Part shown: in pieces, positions 41,683 to 51,191 of the stretch
Numbering within the stretch: the first letter of the stretch is position 1
How the letters are laid out: every line of letters begins with the position of its first letter
NCBI RefSeq assembly: GCF_028369135.1
Contig: NZ_JAPWHW010000002.1
Coordinates: 186,001 to 250,000, forward strand
Direction: 5' to 3'
DNA length: 64,000 nt
Origin: Roseovarius sp. ZX-A-9
Lineage (GTDB): Bacteria; Pseudomonadota; Alphaproteobacteria; Rhodobacterales; Rhodobacteraceae
Position numbers and translations under genes: made by a program
The notes under the pieces: generated by a model
The model's database searches: none
What the model saw: the letters and a program-made list of their open reading frames with translations, nothing else
What the model was told of the DNA's origin: nothing

Positions 41683-42682
41683 GCGCCTGCCCTGCAATCA
41701 TGGAGGCGAGTGTTGCCTCCAGAGCAGGAATGTCAACCTCATCGGGCGCTTTGCGCGCCGCCAGCGCAGCCTCTGCACGGCGTTGGCCGCTCTCTGTCAG
41801 GCGACCGGCGGCATCGGCCACAGTGCGGCGATCATGCAGCGATGCATTGCAGCACAGCACCACGTCACAGCCTGCATCCAGCGATGCGCGTGTGATCTCG
41901 GGCAAGGTGCCGGACAATGCTTTCATGGTGATATCGTCGGTCATGATCAGCCCGTCATAACCGATTTGATCGCGGATGAGGCGCATTATCACCGGCGACG
42001 TCGTCGCGGGCTGCGGGTCGATGGCGTCATATACAAGATGCGCCGTCATACCCATCGGCAAGTCACGCAATGCCTTGAATGGCGCGAAATCCGAAGCGTC
42101 CAGCTCCGCACGGGACGCCGAGACGACGGGTAATGCCAGATGGCTGTCGGCCTGCGCACGACCATGGCCGGGAATGTGTTTCAGCACCGGCAGCACGCCG
42201 CCATCCAGCAACCCGTCGGCCACGGCACGCCCCAGGAGGGACACGATGCCTGCGTCGGTCCCATAGCAGCGGTCGCGCAAGAACGCATGTGTCTCGGGCC
42301 CCGCCACATCGACCAGCGGCGCGCAGTTGCTGTCGATCCCCAGCGCATACAGCTCTGACGCGATGATCCGGTACTGCAGATAGAGCGCCTCTGCCGCGTC
42401 TGCCCCTGTACGCTCGATCAGCGTTTGCGGCGGCATCCATTCGCGCCATGTGGGCGCGCGCAGGCGCTGCACCCGGCCGCCTTCCTGATCGATAGTGATC
42501 GGCGCATTGCGCCCCACCGCGCTGCGCATTTCATCGCAGAGCGCGCGGACCTGGTCAGGCGTGTCGATATTGCGGGCAAAAAGGATGAAGCCGAACGGGT
42601 CAGCCTCCGCAAGGAACGTCTTCTCGTCAGAACTCAGCCGGTGGCCGGTTGCGTCCAGAATGGTCGCCCCCCACGCGCTCAC
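41675..42682 (-). CDS. nagZ: beta-N-acetylhexosaminidase NagZ
   Basis: A 335-residue family 3 glycosidase that removes GlcNAc from recycled cell-wall muropeptides. DQEGGRVQRLRAP, the catalytic-loop KHIPGHGRAQADSHLALP and the nucleophile region GLIMTDDITMKAL are present. The GTG at 42682 overlaps the stop of the SPOR gene (GTGA) and gives the usual N-terminus just before WGATILDATG. An ATG at 42703 is the alternative. Confidence 0.92.
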   Translation of the reverse strand: MSAWGATILDATGHRLSSDEKTFLAEADPFGFILFARNIDTPDQVRALCDEMRSAVGRNAPITIDQEGGRVQRLRAPTWREWMPPQTLIERTGADAAEALYLQYRIIASELYALGIDSNCAPLVDVAGPETHAFLRDRCYGTDAGIVSLLGRAVADGLLDGGVLPVLKHIPGHGRAQADSHLALPVVSASRAELDASDFAPFKALRDLPMGMTAHLVYDAIDPQPATTSPVIMRLIRDQIGYDGLIMTDDITMKALSGTLPEITRASLDAGCDVVLCCNASLHDRRTVADAAGRLTESGQRRAEAALAARKAPDEVDIPALEATLASMIAGQAHV

Positions 42683-43608
42683 CGTGTGACCACCGGAATG
42701 CATTCGGCCTTTTCGGCGACCAGCGCCGAGCAGAACCGGCGCGCATCGGCCAGATCCTCGAAGCCCATCGCGCGCAGACGGTAGAAGGTGCGCCCGCCGC
42801 TGGTGGCGCGCTGGATCACGCGATCCTTGCCGGTCAGGAAATCCTCGAACTTGCCAGCCAGCCGCGCCCATTCCTCGCGGGCGATTTCCTCGGTCTTGAA
42901 CGCGCCCAACTGAGCCAGCCGCGTCCCCGGCGCAATGCTCTCGGGGTCGACATCGCGCGGGTCGGCCAGATTGGTTGTGGCCGCTACCGTTTCAACCCGT
43001 GCCAAGGTCACGGGACGCGCCTTGGGTCGCAGAGAAATGCCAAGTCCACCCTTTGCGACCCGCATGACGGCCTCAGCCGGCGCTGCCTCTTCCTCGGCCG
43101 GAGCCACGTCGCCCAGCGGTGCCACGCCGTCAGCCAGCGCATCGGCCAGCGCCAGCATGGTTGCATCGTCCATCGGTACCTCGGGCGCTTCTGGCGCCAC
43201 GTCGGCGGCTTGTGCAACGCTCGGTTCCGTACTTTCGGCGGTTTGGCTCGATGCCCATGTTCCGGGCGCATCTTCATCGCTAAGGTCAAGAGGTGCGGGC
43301 GCGAGGATCAATCGGTCAGGTGTTTCGGCAGCGGACCCGATGGCCGCCACGTCATTCACCGAAAGACCCTGATTGAGCGCCTGTTCACCGCCGGGGTTCT
43401 CCGGCTGCACGCGCATCGGCCCTTCGGCGGCACGAATGACCGGCACGCCACTGACGTCACGCACCAGCAGCTTATACCCCCAGAACCCCATGCCGACGAT
43501 CAATCCGATCGAAACGATGGATCCGATCACATGGGTAAACTTGGTGATTGCGCTGCCACTCTCAGACGCGCCCCAATCCTGGTAACGGTCCGATTGAATC
43601 TCTGCCAT
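42679..43608 (-). CDS. SPOR-domain cell-division-type membrane protein
   Basis: A 309-residue protein with a short cytoplasmic N-terminus, one membrane helix (about 27-48, VIGSIVSIGLIVGMGFWGY) and a periplasmic part. Residues 60-220 are low complexity, rich in Ala, Pro and acidic residues. A SPOR domain (about 222-305) with LAQLGAFKTEEIAREEWARLAGKF and FYRLRAMGFEDLADARRFCSAL binds denuded peptidoglycan at the septum. It lies between argS and nagZ, a conserved Rhodobacteraceae order. Confidence 0.88.
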   Translation of the reverse strand: MAEIQSDRYQDWGASESGSAITKFTHVIGSIVSIGLIVGMGFWGYKLLVRDVSGVPVIRAAEGPMRVQPENPGGEQALNQGLSVNDVAAIGSAAETPDRLILAPAPLDLSDEDAPGTWASSQTAESTEPSVAQAADVAPEAPEVPMDDATMLALADALADGVAPLGDVAPAEEEAAPAEAVMRVAKGGLGISLRPKARPVTLARVETVAATTNLADPRDVDPESIAPGTRLAQLGAFKTEEIAREEWARLAGKFEDFLTGKDRVIQRATSGGRTFYRLRAMGFEDLADARRFCSALVAEKAECIPVVTR

Positions 43609-43687
43609 GTCACGCCTCTTTGCCGTCGGCGATACATTGTCGCCGGGGTGTATGATTACTGCCTCACGTCCCCGGCGATCGTGCGGT

Positions 43688-45433
43688 TTACCGCATCTCT
43701 TCAGCCGGAGTGACGCCGAGAATACCAAGACCTGCAGAAATAACAAGATTCACGGACCGCGCGAGGGCGATTTTCGCCTGCGTTGTGGCCGGATCACCCT
43801 CTTGCAGGAACCGCAACTCGGGCATGTCATGCCCGCGATTCCACAGGCTGTGCAGATCGCTTGCCAGATCATAGAGGTAGAATGCCACGCGATGCGGCTC
43901 GTTTGTGCGCCCCGCCACCTCGACCAGACGGGGCCATTCGGCGATCTTGCGGGCCAGCGTCAGCTCTGCCTCATGCGAGATAAGGCTGAGGTCAGCGGTT
44001 TTGAGCGTGGCATCCGACACGTCGATCCCCGCGGCCGCGGCCTTGCGCATCACGCTGCAAACACGCGCATGGGCGTATTGCACGTAAAAGACCGGGTTAT
44101 CCTTGGATTGCTCCAGCACCTTGTCGAAGTCGAAATCAAGCGGCGCGTCGTTCTTGCGCGTCAGCATGACGAACCGCGTCACGTCCGCCCCCACCAGATC
44201 GACCACATCGCGCAGGGTGACGAAAGTGCCGGCACGTTTCGACATCTTGAACGGCTCGCCGTTCTTGTAGAGCTTGACCAGTTGCGTCAGCTTGACATCC
44301 AGACTGACCTGCCCGTCCGACAGCGCCGAGACGGCGGCCTTCATCCGCTTGACATACCCGCCGTGATCCGCGCCGAACACATCAATAAGTTCGTCGAAGC
44401 CCCTGGTAATCTTGTCATAATGGTACGCAATGTCGGGCGCGAAATAGGTCCAGCCGCCATCAGATTTCTTGACCGGACGATCCACGTCATCGCCGTGGTC
44501 GGTCGATTTGAACAGCGTCTGCTCGCGCGGCTCCCAATCTTCTGGCAGCTTGCCCTTGGGCGGTTCTAGCACGCCCTCGTAGATCAGCCCCTTGGCGTCC
44601 AGCGCCTCCAGCGCCGCCTCGATCCGGCCCGTACCATAGAGCGACTTCTCGCTGTAGAACACGTCCATCTCGACGCCCAGTGCCTTCAGATCGGCCCGGA
44701 TCAGCTCCATCATCGCTTCGGTTGCAAATTCGCGCACATCGACCAGCCAGACGGACTCGGGCTGCCCGACATAGGCGTCGCCCACCTTGGATTTCAGCGC
44801 CTCGCCCACCGCGATCAGGTAATCGCCGGGATAGGTGCCATCCTCGAACGCAACCGCCTGCCCGTGTGCTTCGAGATAGCGCAGATAGACCGAGCGGGCC
44901 AACACATCGACCTGCGCGCCACCGTCGTTGATGTAGTATTCGCGCGTCACATCGTGGCCGGTGAAATCAAGCAAGCTGGCCAGCGCGTCACCAAAGACCG
45001 CTCCCCGGGTGTGCCCCACATGCAGCGGGCCCGTGGGGTTGGCGCTGACATATTCGACATTGACGCGCCGCCCCTGCCCCAGATCGGAGCGGCCAAAATC
45101 GGCGCCCGCCTTCAGTACCGCGCGCAGAACGCCGTGCCACTGGTCATCCGCCAGCCGCAGGTTCAGAAATCCGGGCCCGGCGACCTCGGCAGAGGAGATG
45201 CGCGGGTCGGCAGCCAATTGTGCCGCCAGCGCCTCGGCGATGTCGCGTGGCTTCTTGCCTGCGGGCTTGGCCAGCACCATTGCGGCATTGGTGGCCATGT
45301 CGCCATGTGCGGGATCGCGCGGCGGCTCCACCGTCACGTTGCTCAGGTCAAGGCCTGCGGGCAGCACGCCGTCGGATTCTAGCACACCTAGAGCCTGGAT
45401 CACGGCACTGCGGATTTCGGTAAAGAGGTTCAT
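43688..45433 (-). CDS. argS: arginyl-tRNA synthetase
   Basis: A 581-residue class I aminoacyl-tRNA synthetase. The N-terminal additional domain precedes [20 protein letters not shown] (HIGH site as HVGH), YYINDGGAQ follows, and [16 protein letters not shown] holds the KMSK loop. The DALR anticodon-binding domain is at the C-terminus ([11 protein letters not shown] onward). AAAGGATGA precedes the ATG at 45433. Longer in-frame starts are not conserved. Confidence 0.97.
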   Translation of the reverse strand: MNLFTEIRSAVIQALGVLESDGVLPAGLDLSNVTVEPPRDPAHGDMATNAAMVLAKPAGKKPRDIAEALAAQLAADPRISSAEVAGPGFLNLRLADDQWHGVLRAVLKAGADFGRSDLGQGRRVNVEYVSANPTGPLHVGHTRGAVFGDALASLLDFTGHDVTREYYINDGGAQVDVLARSVYLRYLEAHGQAVAFEDGTYPGDYLIAVGEALKSKVGDAYVGQPESVWLVDVREFATEAMMELIRADLKALGVEMDVFYSEKSLYGTGRIEAALEALDAKGLIYEGVLEPPKGKLPEDWEPREQTLFKSTDHGDDVDRPVKKSDGGWTYFAPDIAYHYDKITRGFDELIDVFGADHGGYVKRMKAAVSALSDGQVSLDVKLTQLVKLYKNGEPFKMSKRAGTFVTLRDVVDLVGADVTRFVMLTRKNDAPLDFDFDKVLEQSKDNPVFYVQYAHARVCSVMRKAAAAGIDVSDATLKTADLSLISHEAELTLARKIAEWPRLVEVAGRTNEPHRVAFYLYDLASDLHSLWNRGHDMPELRFLQEGDPATTQAKIALARSVNLVISAGLGILGVTPAEEMR

Positions 45434-45595
45434 CGGATCATCCTTTGGGTCGCCGGGTGATCTGTTGCGTTTCGCACAAAACCTGAACCACAGCTTTTCG
45501 CGAAACACCCACAACACCCATATGTTGCGCCGACAATTCGGCATTTTGCCGCGCCGGGTATATGTCGAGATGCTTTAACAGCCCCGCGCGCTGCG

Positions 45596-47443
45596 TCAAT
45601 CAGATGCGGTGCCTTTGTCAGAGTCGTTGACACCGCTCTTGCGCGGCGGCGACAGCGCAATCAGCAGCTTGCCCGGCGTGGCGCGCAGTTCCGCGTCCGC
45701 CGCCAGCAGCCGCAATTCACGTCCCGGAACCATCTCTGCCAGCGGAACAGAGTCCGGATTGTCGGCCTGCCAGTTTTCCAGTCCGTATTCCTCCGTGAGC
45801 AGCGTCGCGCGCACCGACCAGCCATCCGCCATGCGCTGCGCGAGCTCCAGATAACGCAACCCGCCGCAGAACACCCGCCCGCCCAGCGTGGCGGGCAGTG
45901 CATGCCGCTGGCTGTCCTGCTTGGCCCGCTTGAGCTGGAACACGTTTTCGCGTCCGAATTCCGGCGCCAGGTCAGTGGCGACGAGCGTGTTGAAAGCATC
46001 ATTGTCCGACACGGCCACGATCCGGCCAAAACTGATGAATTCGACACCGTGTTCGGCACCGTTCGACAGGATATCGCCGACATAGATCGGCAGCCCGGCC
46101 TCGCGCGCGCTGCGCAGCCGGGCGCGGTTCGGATCGGTCAGGAGGATCGGCACATCCTGTTCCTTCAGGGCCTTGGCAAAGGAGGTCGCGAATTGCGACC
46201 CGCCCGCAAAGATCACCCCCTGAACCTGCCCCCCGGCAAGCCCGAGCGACCGCGCTATGGGCCGCAACGAGAAGCCGTGCAACACCACCGTCGCCGCCAC
46301 CAGCGCGAAGGCCAGCGGCGTCAGGATCGCTGCATCTTCGATCCCGGCAGCAAAGAGCCGCTCGGAGAAGAGCCCGGCCACCGCCACCAGCACCACGCCG
46401 CGCGGCCCGGTCAACGCCACGAGCAGTCGCTCGCGCATCGGCACATTGCTGAACGCCAGCGAGATCATCACCGTCAGTGGGCGCACCACCAGGATCACCG
46501 CCAGGACGAACAGCACGGTATTCCAGCCAAGCATCGACAACCGTTCCAGATTCATCGACGCGGCCAACAGGACGAACACGCCCGATACCAGCAGGATCGT
46601 TGCATGCTCCTTGAACCGACGCAGCTCGGCATAGCTGGGCAGACCCGCATTGGCGATGTAAAATCCCATGATCGTCACGGTCAGCAGCCCGCTTTCGTGC
46701 AGCACGTAATCCGACAACGCAAAGGCCAGCAGCAGCACCGCAAAAAGCACCGGCACCTTCATGTACTCCGGCACCCGACCCCGCCGGAACCCTTCGGCGA
46801 TCAGCCAACCAGCCGCCAGCCCCAGTGCGCTGGCCGTCCCGATCCCGATGACCATGTCCCAGAGCGCATCGGAAAAGGTGTTCGCGGCCGCAGTCACCAG
46901 CACCACTTCGAAGGCCAGAACCGCTGCCAGCGCGCCAATCGGATCGTTGACGATCGCCTCCCATTGCAGCAACTGCGCGGGGCGCTTGGACAGCCGCGCC
47001 TGCCGCAACAGCGGCGCGATCACTGTCGGACCGGTCACGATCATGATCCCGCCGAACACTGCTGAACTGGCCCAGCCGAGCCCCGCAACGAAATGCAGCG
47101 CCAACGCCGACAGCAACCAGCCCACCGGCGCGCCGATCAGCACCAGCCGCCGCACCCCCACCGCCGCCTCGCGCAGCGAATGAAGGTTCAGCGTCATGCC
47201 GCCCTCGAACAGGATGATCGCCACGGCAACACTGATCATAGGTCCCATCAACGGGCCGATGTCACGCTCGGGGACAAATATCCCCAGCCCCGGCCCGATC
47301 ACCAGCCCGGCAATCAGCATCAGCACGATGGCGGGCATGCGCAGCTTCCACGCCAGCCATTGTGCCCCGACGCCCGTCACCCCCACGAGCGCGAAAGCCA
47401 TGACCGCCGGGATCGCATCGTTCGCCGCTGCATCGATTGCCAT
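45596..47443 (-). CDS. CPA1/CPA2-type cation:proton antiporter with TrkA-N-like domain
   Basis: A 615-residue protein: about 12 membrane helices (1-400) including ILFEGGMTLNLHSL, TGPTVIAPLLRQARL and WEAIVNDPIGALAAV, the acidic site typical of NhaP/Kef exchangers. A nucleotide-binding RCK-like region follows (about 407-520, VIFAGGSQFATSFAKALKEQDVPILLTDPNRARL). It probably exchanges Na+ or K+ for protons in pH or osmotic control. It ends 7 nt after the start of dgt-side spacing and sits downstream of dgt in the same direction. Confidence 0.85.
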   Translation of the reverse strand: MAIDAAANDAIPAVMAFALVGVTGVGAQWLAWKLRMPAIVLMLIAGLVIGPGLGIFVPERDIGPLMGPMISVAVAIILFEGGMTLNLHSLREAAVGVRRLVLIGAPVGWLLSALALHFVAGLGWASSAVFGGIMIVTGPTVIAPLLRQARLSKRPAQLLQWEAIVNDPIGALAAVLAFEVVLVTAAANTFSDALWDMVIGIGTASALGLAAGWLIAEGFRRGRVPEYMKVPVLFAVLLLAFALSDYVLHESGLLTVTIMGFYIANAGLPSYAELRRFKEHATILLVSGVFVLLAASMNLERLSMLGWNTVLFVLAVILVVRPLTVMISLAFSNVPMRERLLVALTGPRGVVLVAVAGLFSERLFAAGIEDAAILTPLAFALVAATVVLHGFSLRPIARSLGLAGGQVQGVIFAGGSQFATSFAKALKEQDVPILLTDPNRARLRSAREAGLPIYVGDILSNGAEHGVEFISFGRIVAVSDNDAFNTLVATDLAPEFGRENVFQLKRAKQDSQRHALPATLGGRVFCGGLRYLELAQRMADGWSVRATLLTEEYGLENWQADNPDSVPLAEMVPGRELRLLAADAELRATPGKLLIALSPPRKSGVNDSDKGTASD

Positions 47444-47449
47444 GTTTCG

Positions 47450-48628
47450 TTATCCCCCCCAGGAGCCAGTGTCGCCCGGCCCGTCCAGGTGGCGGGCGTG
47501 CTGCAACAGCGCAAACCGGTCGGTCATGCCGGCGATGTAGTCACTTACCAGACGCGCCAACGCCTGAGTTGTTCCAGCGGCGGCGACATCGGCCTGCCAG
47601 CGTCGCGGCAGATAATCGGGATGCTCCATGTAGAAGGGAAAGAGATCGTGAACCACCTTTGTCACCTGCGCGCGCTTTTCCATGACTGACGGAGCGCGGT
47701 ACATACGCGTAAAAAGAAACTCCCGGATTTGGCGCAGATCGCGCCAGAGCGTGTCCGAGAACAGGATCACCGGCCGCCCCAGTTGACGCACCGCGTCGGT
47801 ATCTGCCGGATCGGCCTCTTTGATAGCGCTGCGCGAGGTTTCGATCACGTCAGCGACCATGACGCCAAAAACCCGCCGCAGCGCCTCGTGCCGTCGCCGG
47901 TAGGGATCAAGCCGCGGATAAAGGCGGTCAACCTCGGCGTAGCAATCGCCGATGATCGGCAGTGCCGCCATCTCTTCTTCGGTGAACAGACCCGCGCGCA
48001 GCCCATCATGCAGATCGTGGTTGTTATAGGCGATATCGTCCGAGAGCGCGGCCACCTGCGCCTCGGCGCTGGCATGGGTGTGCAGTTCAAGGTCGTGGCG
48101 GGCGTTGTAGTCGGCCAGCGCATAGGGCAGCTCCGCGCCCGGTTCGGCAACCACGGGTCCGTTATGCTTGGCAATACCTTCCAGCGTGTCCCAGGTCAGG
48201 TTCAGCCCGTCGAACTCGGCATAATGACGCTCCAGCGCGGTCACGATGCGGATCGCCTGCGCGTTGTGATCAAACCCGCCATAAGGCTCCATCAGCGCAT
48301 GCAACGCGTCTTCGCCGGTATGTCCGAACGGCGTGTGTCCCAGATCATGGGCCAGCGCCACGGCTTCGGTCAATTCGGGATTCAGCCCCAACGCGCCGGT
48401 GATCGTGCGCGCCACCTGCGCCACCTCGATGGAATGCGTCAGGCGGGTGCGATAATAATCGCCTTCATGTTCGACAAAGACCTGCGTCTTGTGCTTGAGC
48501 CGCCGAAAGGCGCTGGAATGGATGATACGGTCACGATCCCGTTGAAAGCAGGAGCGGTAGAGGCTCTCTTCCTCATTCATCAACCGCCCGCGCGAAGATC
48601 CGGGGCTGGCCGCAATACGCGCCATCAT
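47450..48628 (-). CDS. dgt: deoxyguanosinetriphosphate triphosphohydrolase-like protein
   Basis: A 392-residue HD-domain dNTPase. FQRDRDRIIHSSAFRRLKHKTQVFV, the metal site HSIEVAQVARTI, HDLGHTPFGHTGEDAL and DDIAYNNHD are the signature motifs. It removes triphosphate from dNTPs. The ATG at 48628 has AAGGA 9 nt upstream. It is divergent from the Fe-S carrier gene, and the antiporter follows after 6 nt on the same strand. Confidence 0.92.
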   Translation of the reverse strand: MMARIAASPGSSRGRLMNEEESLYRSCFQRDRDRIIHSSAFRRLKHKTQVFVEHEGDYYRTRLTHSIEVAQVARTITGALGLNPELTEAVALAHDLGHTPFGHTGEDALHALMEPYGGFDHNAQAIRIVTALERHYAEFDGLNLTWDTLEGIAKHNGPVVAEPGAELPYALADYNARHDLELHTHASAEAQVAALSDDIAYNNHDLHDGLRAGLFTEEEMAALPIIGDCYAEVDRLYPRLDPYRRRHEALRRVFGVMVADVIETSRSAIKEADPADTDAVRQLGRPVILFSDTLWRDLRQIREFLFTRMYRAPSVMEKRAQVTKVVHDLFPFYMEHPDYLPRRWQADVAAAGTTQALARLVSDYIAGMTDRFALLQHARHLDGPGDTGSWGG

Positions 48629-48730
48629 ATCTGCTGGTCCTTGTCGCCTGTTCCCGTCACACATATATTGCATTCGTCAGAGCAGCGAAACCGCTGCCAT
48701 GATTTATCGTCCGCGTATCAGGAGACAACG

Positions 48731-49054
48731 ATGAACCTGCCCCCCACCGTTACAGACCGTGCATTCGAACGGCTCAGCGAGATCGGCGCAGGCGATCAGG
48801 GTCAGGCCCTGCGCGTCGCCGTCGAAGGCGGCGGCTGCTCGGGCTTTCAGTACGAGATCAAGCTGGACACGCCTGCCGAGGACGACCTGGTGCTCGAAGG
48901 GTTAGGCCAGAAAGTGGTCGTGGACAGCATATCGCTGCCATTCCTTGCCGGGGCCACGATCGATTTCACCGAAGAACTGATCGGCGCGCGTTTCGTGATC
49001 GACAACCCCAATGCCAGCAGTTCATGCGGCTGTGGGACGTCCTTCTCGATGTAG
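48731..49054 (+). CDS. A-type iron-sulfur carrier (HesB/IscA/ErpA family)
   Basis: A 107-residue protein with the three cluster-binding cysteines C36 in GGGCSGFQYE, C99 and C101 in SSCGCGTSF. It accepts and delivers Fe-S clusters to client proteins. AGGAGACAACG precedes the ATG. It lies divergent from dgt, a common pairing in alphaproteobacteria where the gene is often called erpA or iscA. Confidence 0.93.
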   Translation: MNLPPTVTDRAFERLSEIGAGDQGQALRVAVEGGGCSGFQYEIKLDTPAEDDLVLEGLGQKVVVDSISLPFLAGATIDFTEELIGARFVIDNPNASSSCGCGTSFSM

Positions 49055-49091
49055 CCTTGGGCGACGGTTACGCCGCGCCGGGCAACGTCCG

Positions 49092-49113
49092 CTGGCGCAA
49101 GCTCTCGCGCCAG
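49092..49113. terminator. short hairpin between convergent genes
   Basis: CTGGCGC-aagctctc-GCGCCAG is a perfect 7-bp stem between the Fe-S carrier stop and the DMT transporter stop. No T run follows, so a weak bidirectional terminator is the most that can be said. Confidence 0.4.
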
Positions 49114-49126
49114 TCAGACACCACAC

Positions 49127-50056
49127 CTACTCTGCCGGATAAATCCGCTCTTTTCTGAGCAGCCGGATTGGCCGGACGCCATGCATGGCGACCGCCTGAT
49201 CCCGGATCAACCAGACCCCGGCCGTGATCACCACTGCAGCCCCGAGATAGACGAAGCCGCTCGTCACTTCGCCGAATACTGCGGCACCCAGCACCACCAT
49301 CCACACGAACTGCAAGTTCATCAGCGGCGTGATCACATAGGCGGGCATGGCCTTGAACGCAGCGACCAACACCCAGCGTGCAAAAAACAGGACCGTGCCA
49401 TAGACCAGCGCCCAACCAAAATCGGCGGCAGGCATGCTCTGATAGACGAAGGGCAGCACAGCGAGGCTGGCCAGCATCAGGCCGAAATTGGGGTAGAACA
49501 CCTGCGGCAACAGATTGTCGTCCCGCACCCCGATATAGCGCGAAGCCATCATCGACACGGTGCCCAGCGACACTGCCGCCAAGGCCACCAGATGGCCCAT
49601 CGTGACCGTCGCGAATCCGCCGGGGAAGAGGCACAACAGCCCGACAAATCCCAGCATCAACGCCGCCCAGGCCTGCGGTCGGACCGCCTCTCCCAGCACC
49701 GGCCCTGACAGGAGCGCGGTAAAGAGCGGGATCATCGCGATGAACAGGAACACCTCGGCAAAGGGAAGCAGGCGGAAGGCATAGAAGAACGCCATTGCCC
49801 CAAAAATGGTCGCAGCAACACGCAGCGCCATCGCGCGCGGGCACTTGGTACGCATCGTGCGCGGCGTCGCGCCGCGCCGGTTCATCAGCAGGCTCAACCC
49901 GGCCACCACCGCACCTGACAGCGCAAAGAGCTGCGGCGCGGCATAGGAGGCGGCGAACATCTTGGTGATCGCATCCGCCCCCGAAATGAGAAAGGTATAG
50001 ACCGCTGTCAGGACCACACCCGCCAGAACCGGCCCCCCGAGCCGAAGAGCGTTCAT
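49127..50056 (-). CDS. EamA/DMT-family exporter
   Basis: A 309-residue membrane protein with about ten helices in two EamA repeats (1-140 and 155-290). The first repeat ends AWAALMLGFVGLLCLFPGG and the second ends FVYLGAAVVITAGVWLI, the family's typical end-of-repeat pattern. Its start overlaps the stop of the 358-residue unknown gene by 4 nt (ATGA). That coupling suggests it exports a product made by, or related to, the two upstream genes, including the FTSSL repeat protein. The substrate is unknown. Confidence 0.82.
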   Translation of the reverse strand: MNALRLGGPVLAGVVLTAVYTFLISGADAITKMFAASYAAPQLFALSGAVVAGLSLLMNRRGATPRTMRTKCPRAMALRVAATIFGAMAFFYAFRLLPFAEVFLFIAMIPLFTALLSGPVLGEAVRPQAWAALMLGFVGLLCLFPGGFATVTMGHLVALAAVSLGTVSMMASRYIGVRDDNLLPQVFYPNFGLMLASLAVLPFVYQSMPAADFGWALVYGTVLFFARWVLVAAFKAMPAYVITPLMNLQFVWMVVLGAAVFGEVTSGFVYLGAAVVITAGVWLIRDQAVAMHGVRPIRLLRKERIYPAE

Positions 50057-51129
50057 GCCCGCACCTCGCGCAGGTTCACCCGGGCAAAGCCCGCAAAGAA
50101 TTGACCAAAGCGGTCGCTTGCCGCCTCTGCCGCGACCAGTGCGGCGTGGGCCTCGTGCGAAAGCCGCGCCGAAACCGGATCGCGCATCGCCTCCCAGTCA
50201 CCCGACCGGGTGCGGCCCATCGAGTAGATGCATTCGGACAACTCGCGCAGTGGGCCGGAACGTGGCCGGGTCCTGCGAAAGCAAACGCGCCCTTCGGGTA
50301 CTTGTGCGGCAAACCCGCCCTGCCCCGACTGGGCCATGAACCAGTTCAGCATCAGGTATTCGTGGTAATCGTCACCCAGCGGTGCCGCCGGATCGGAGGT
50401 CAGGGTGAAGCAGCGCACCTGTTGCGTCAGCCAGATTTCCCACACATCGGGCGGGGTCTGGCCCGCATGGCGCAATGCGATGCAGATCTCGGCCAGCAGA
50501 TCGACGTTGAAATCCAGAAACGCCAACGTGCCCGCAAAGATCAGGCTATCTATCGCCTCCTCGGGCAATTCCGGATCGCGGCGGCCGTACTCGGACAGGT
50601 AGAAGACGATATGGGTCAGCTCGTAAGCGGCCTTCTTGTTCGGCATCGCAAAGGTATCCGAGCGAGAGGCAAATTCGCGCAACCGGTCACTCAGCCCTGC
50701 ATCCCCGATCAGCGGATCAACCCCGCGCCGCGCGCACAGGCGGCGTGCCTCGCCGCGTTGCAGGTCCGACAATTCGGCCTGGGCCAACCCCTCGCGGGCC
50801 ACCCAATCGGCCAGACGCTGACCTTTTCCGCCCGCGCCCACCAGATCCTCCAGATCGAGGCATATCGACAGCAGGAAGCGGTAGTACTGCGGAAAGAACT
50901 CCATCCGGCGTTCGATATCATCGTAAAACGCAGCGTAGACTTCCAGATCCCCGGGCGCAGGTCGCGCGCCCGTGCATTCCAGAATGTTCAGCGCCTCGGC
51001 ATTCTCCTTGAGCCAGAACACATCGTCGCCGCTGCGCCGGTGATTGGCAAAGGATCGTAGCAAGGCCGCCTGTCGCGCAGCCTTGCTACGTTGCTGGAAC
51101 GGGGCATTGAGCGGGACGACGTTTTCCAT
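50053..51129 (-). CDS. unrecognised helical 358-residue protein in the repeat-protein operon
   Basis: A soluble, mostly helical protein without signal or membrane helix. I do not recognise a named family with confidence. Three motifs stand out: YELTHIVFYLSEYG (169-182), DFNVDLLAE (206-214) and DDYHEYLMLNW (253-263). Regularly spaced helices with a conserved His recall alpha/alpha-toroid enzymes, but this is only a resemblance. AGGAAGGAAAG precedes the ATG at 51129. It follows the FTSSL repeat gene by 62 nt and overlaps the DMT exporter start. The N-terminus (about 1-45) is basic and polar. A role as modifier of, or partner to, the repeat protein is inference. Confidence 0.75.
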   Translation of the reverse strand: MENVVPLNAPFQQRSKAARQAALLRSFANHRRSGDDVFWLKENAEALNILECTGARPAPGDLEVYAAFYDDIERRMEFFPQYYRFLLSICLDLEDLVGAGGKGQRLADWVAREGLAQAELSDLQRGEARRLCARRGVDPLIGDAGLSDRLREFASRSDTFAMPNKKAAYELTHIVFYLSEYGRRDPELPEEAIDSLIFAGTLAFLDFNVDLLAEICIALRHAGQTPPDVWEIWLTQQVRCFTLTSDPAAPLGDDYHEYLMLNWFMAQSGQGGFAAQVPEGRVCFRRTRPRSGPLRELSECIYSMGRTRSGDWEAMRDPVSARLSHEAHAALVAAEAASDRFGQFFAGFARVNLREVRA

Positions 51130-51191
51130 ATTGGTCTTTCCTTCCTGCTGTTGGGCCTGCCTTCGGGCAGCCGCCCCGTTCAGTTGCGTGA

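Noticed and set aside
45902..47065. 387-residue plus-strand frame over the antiporter
   Set aside because: Its Arg/His/Gln-rich composition and antisense position mark it as a shadow.
49068..49844. 258-residue frame overlapping the DMT transporter on the same strand
   Set aside because: The alternative frame gives a continuous ten-helix EamA protein; this one is Gly/Arg-rich and has no helix pattern.
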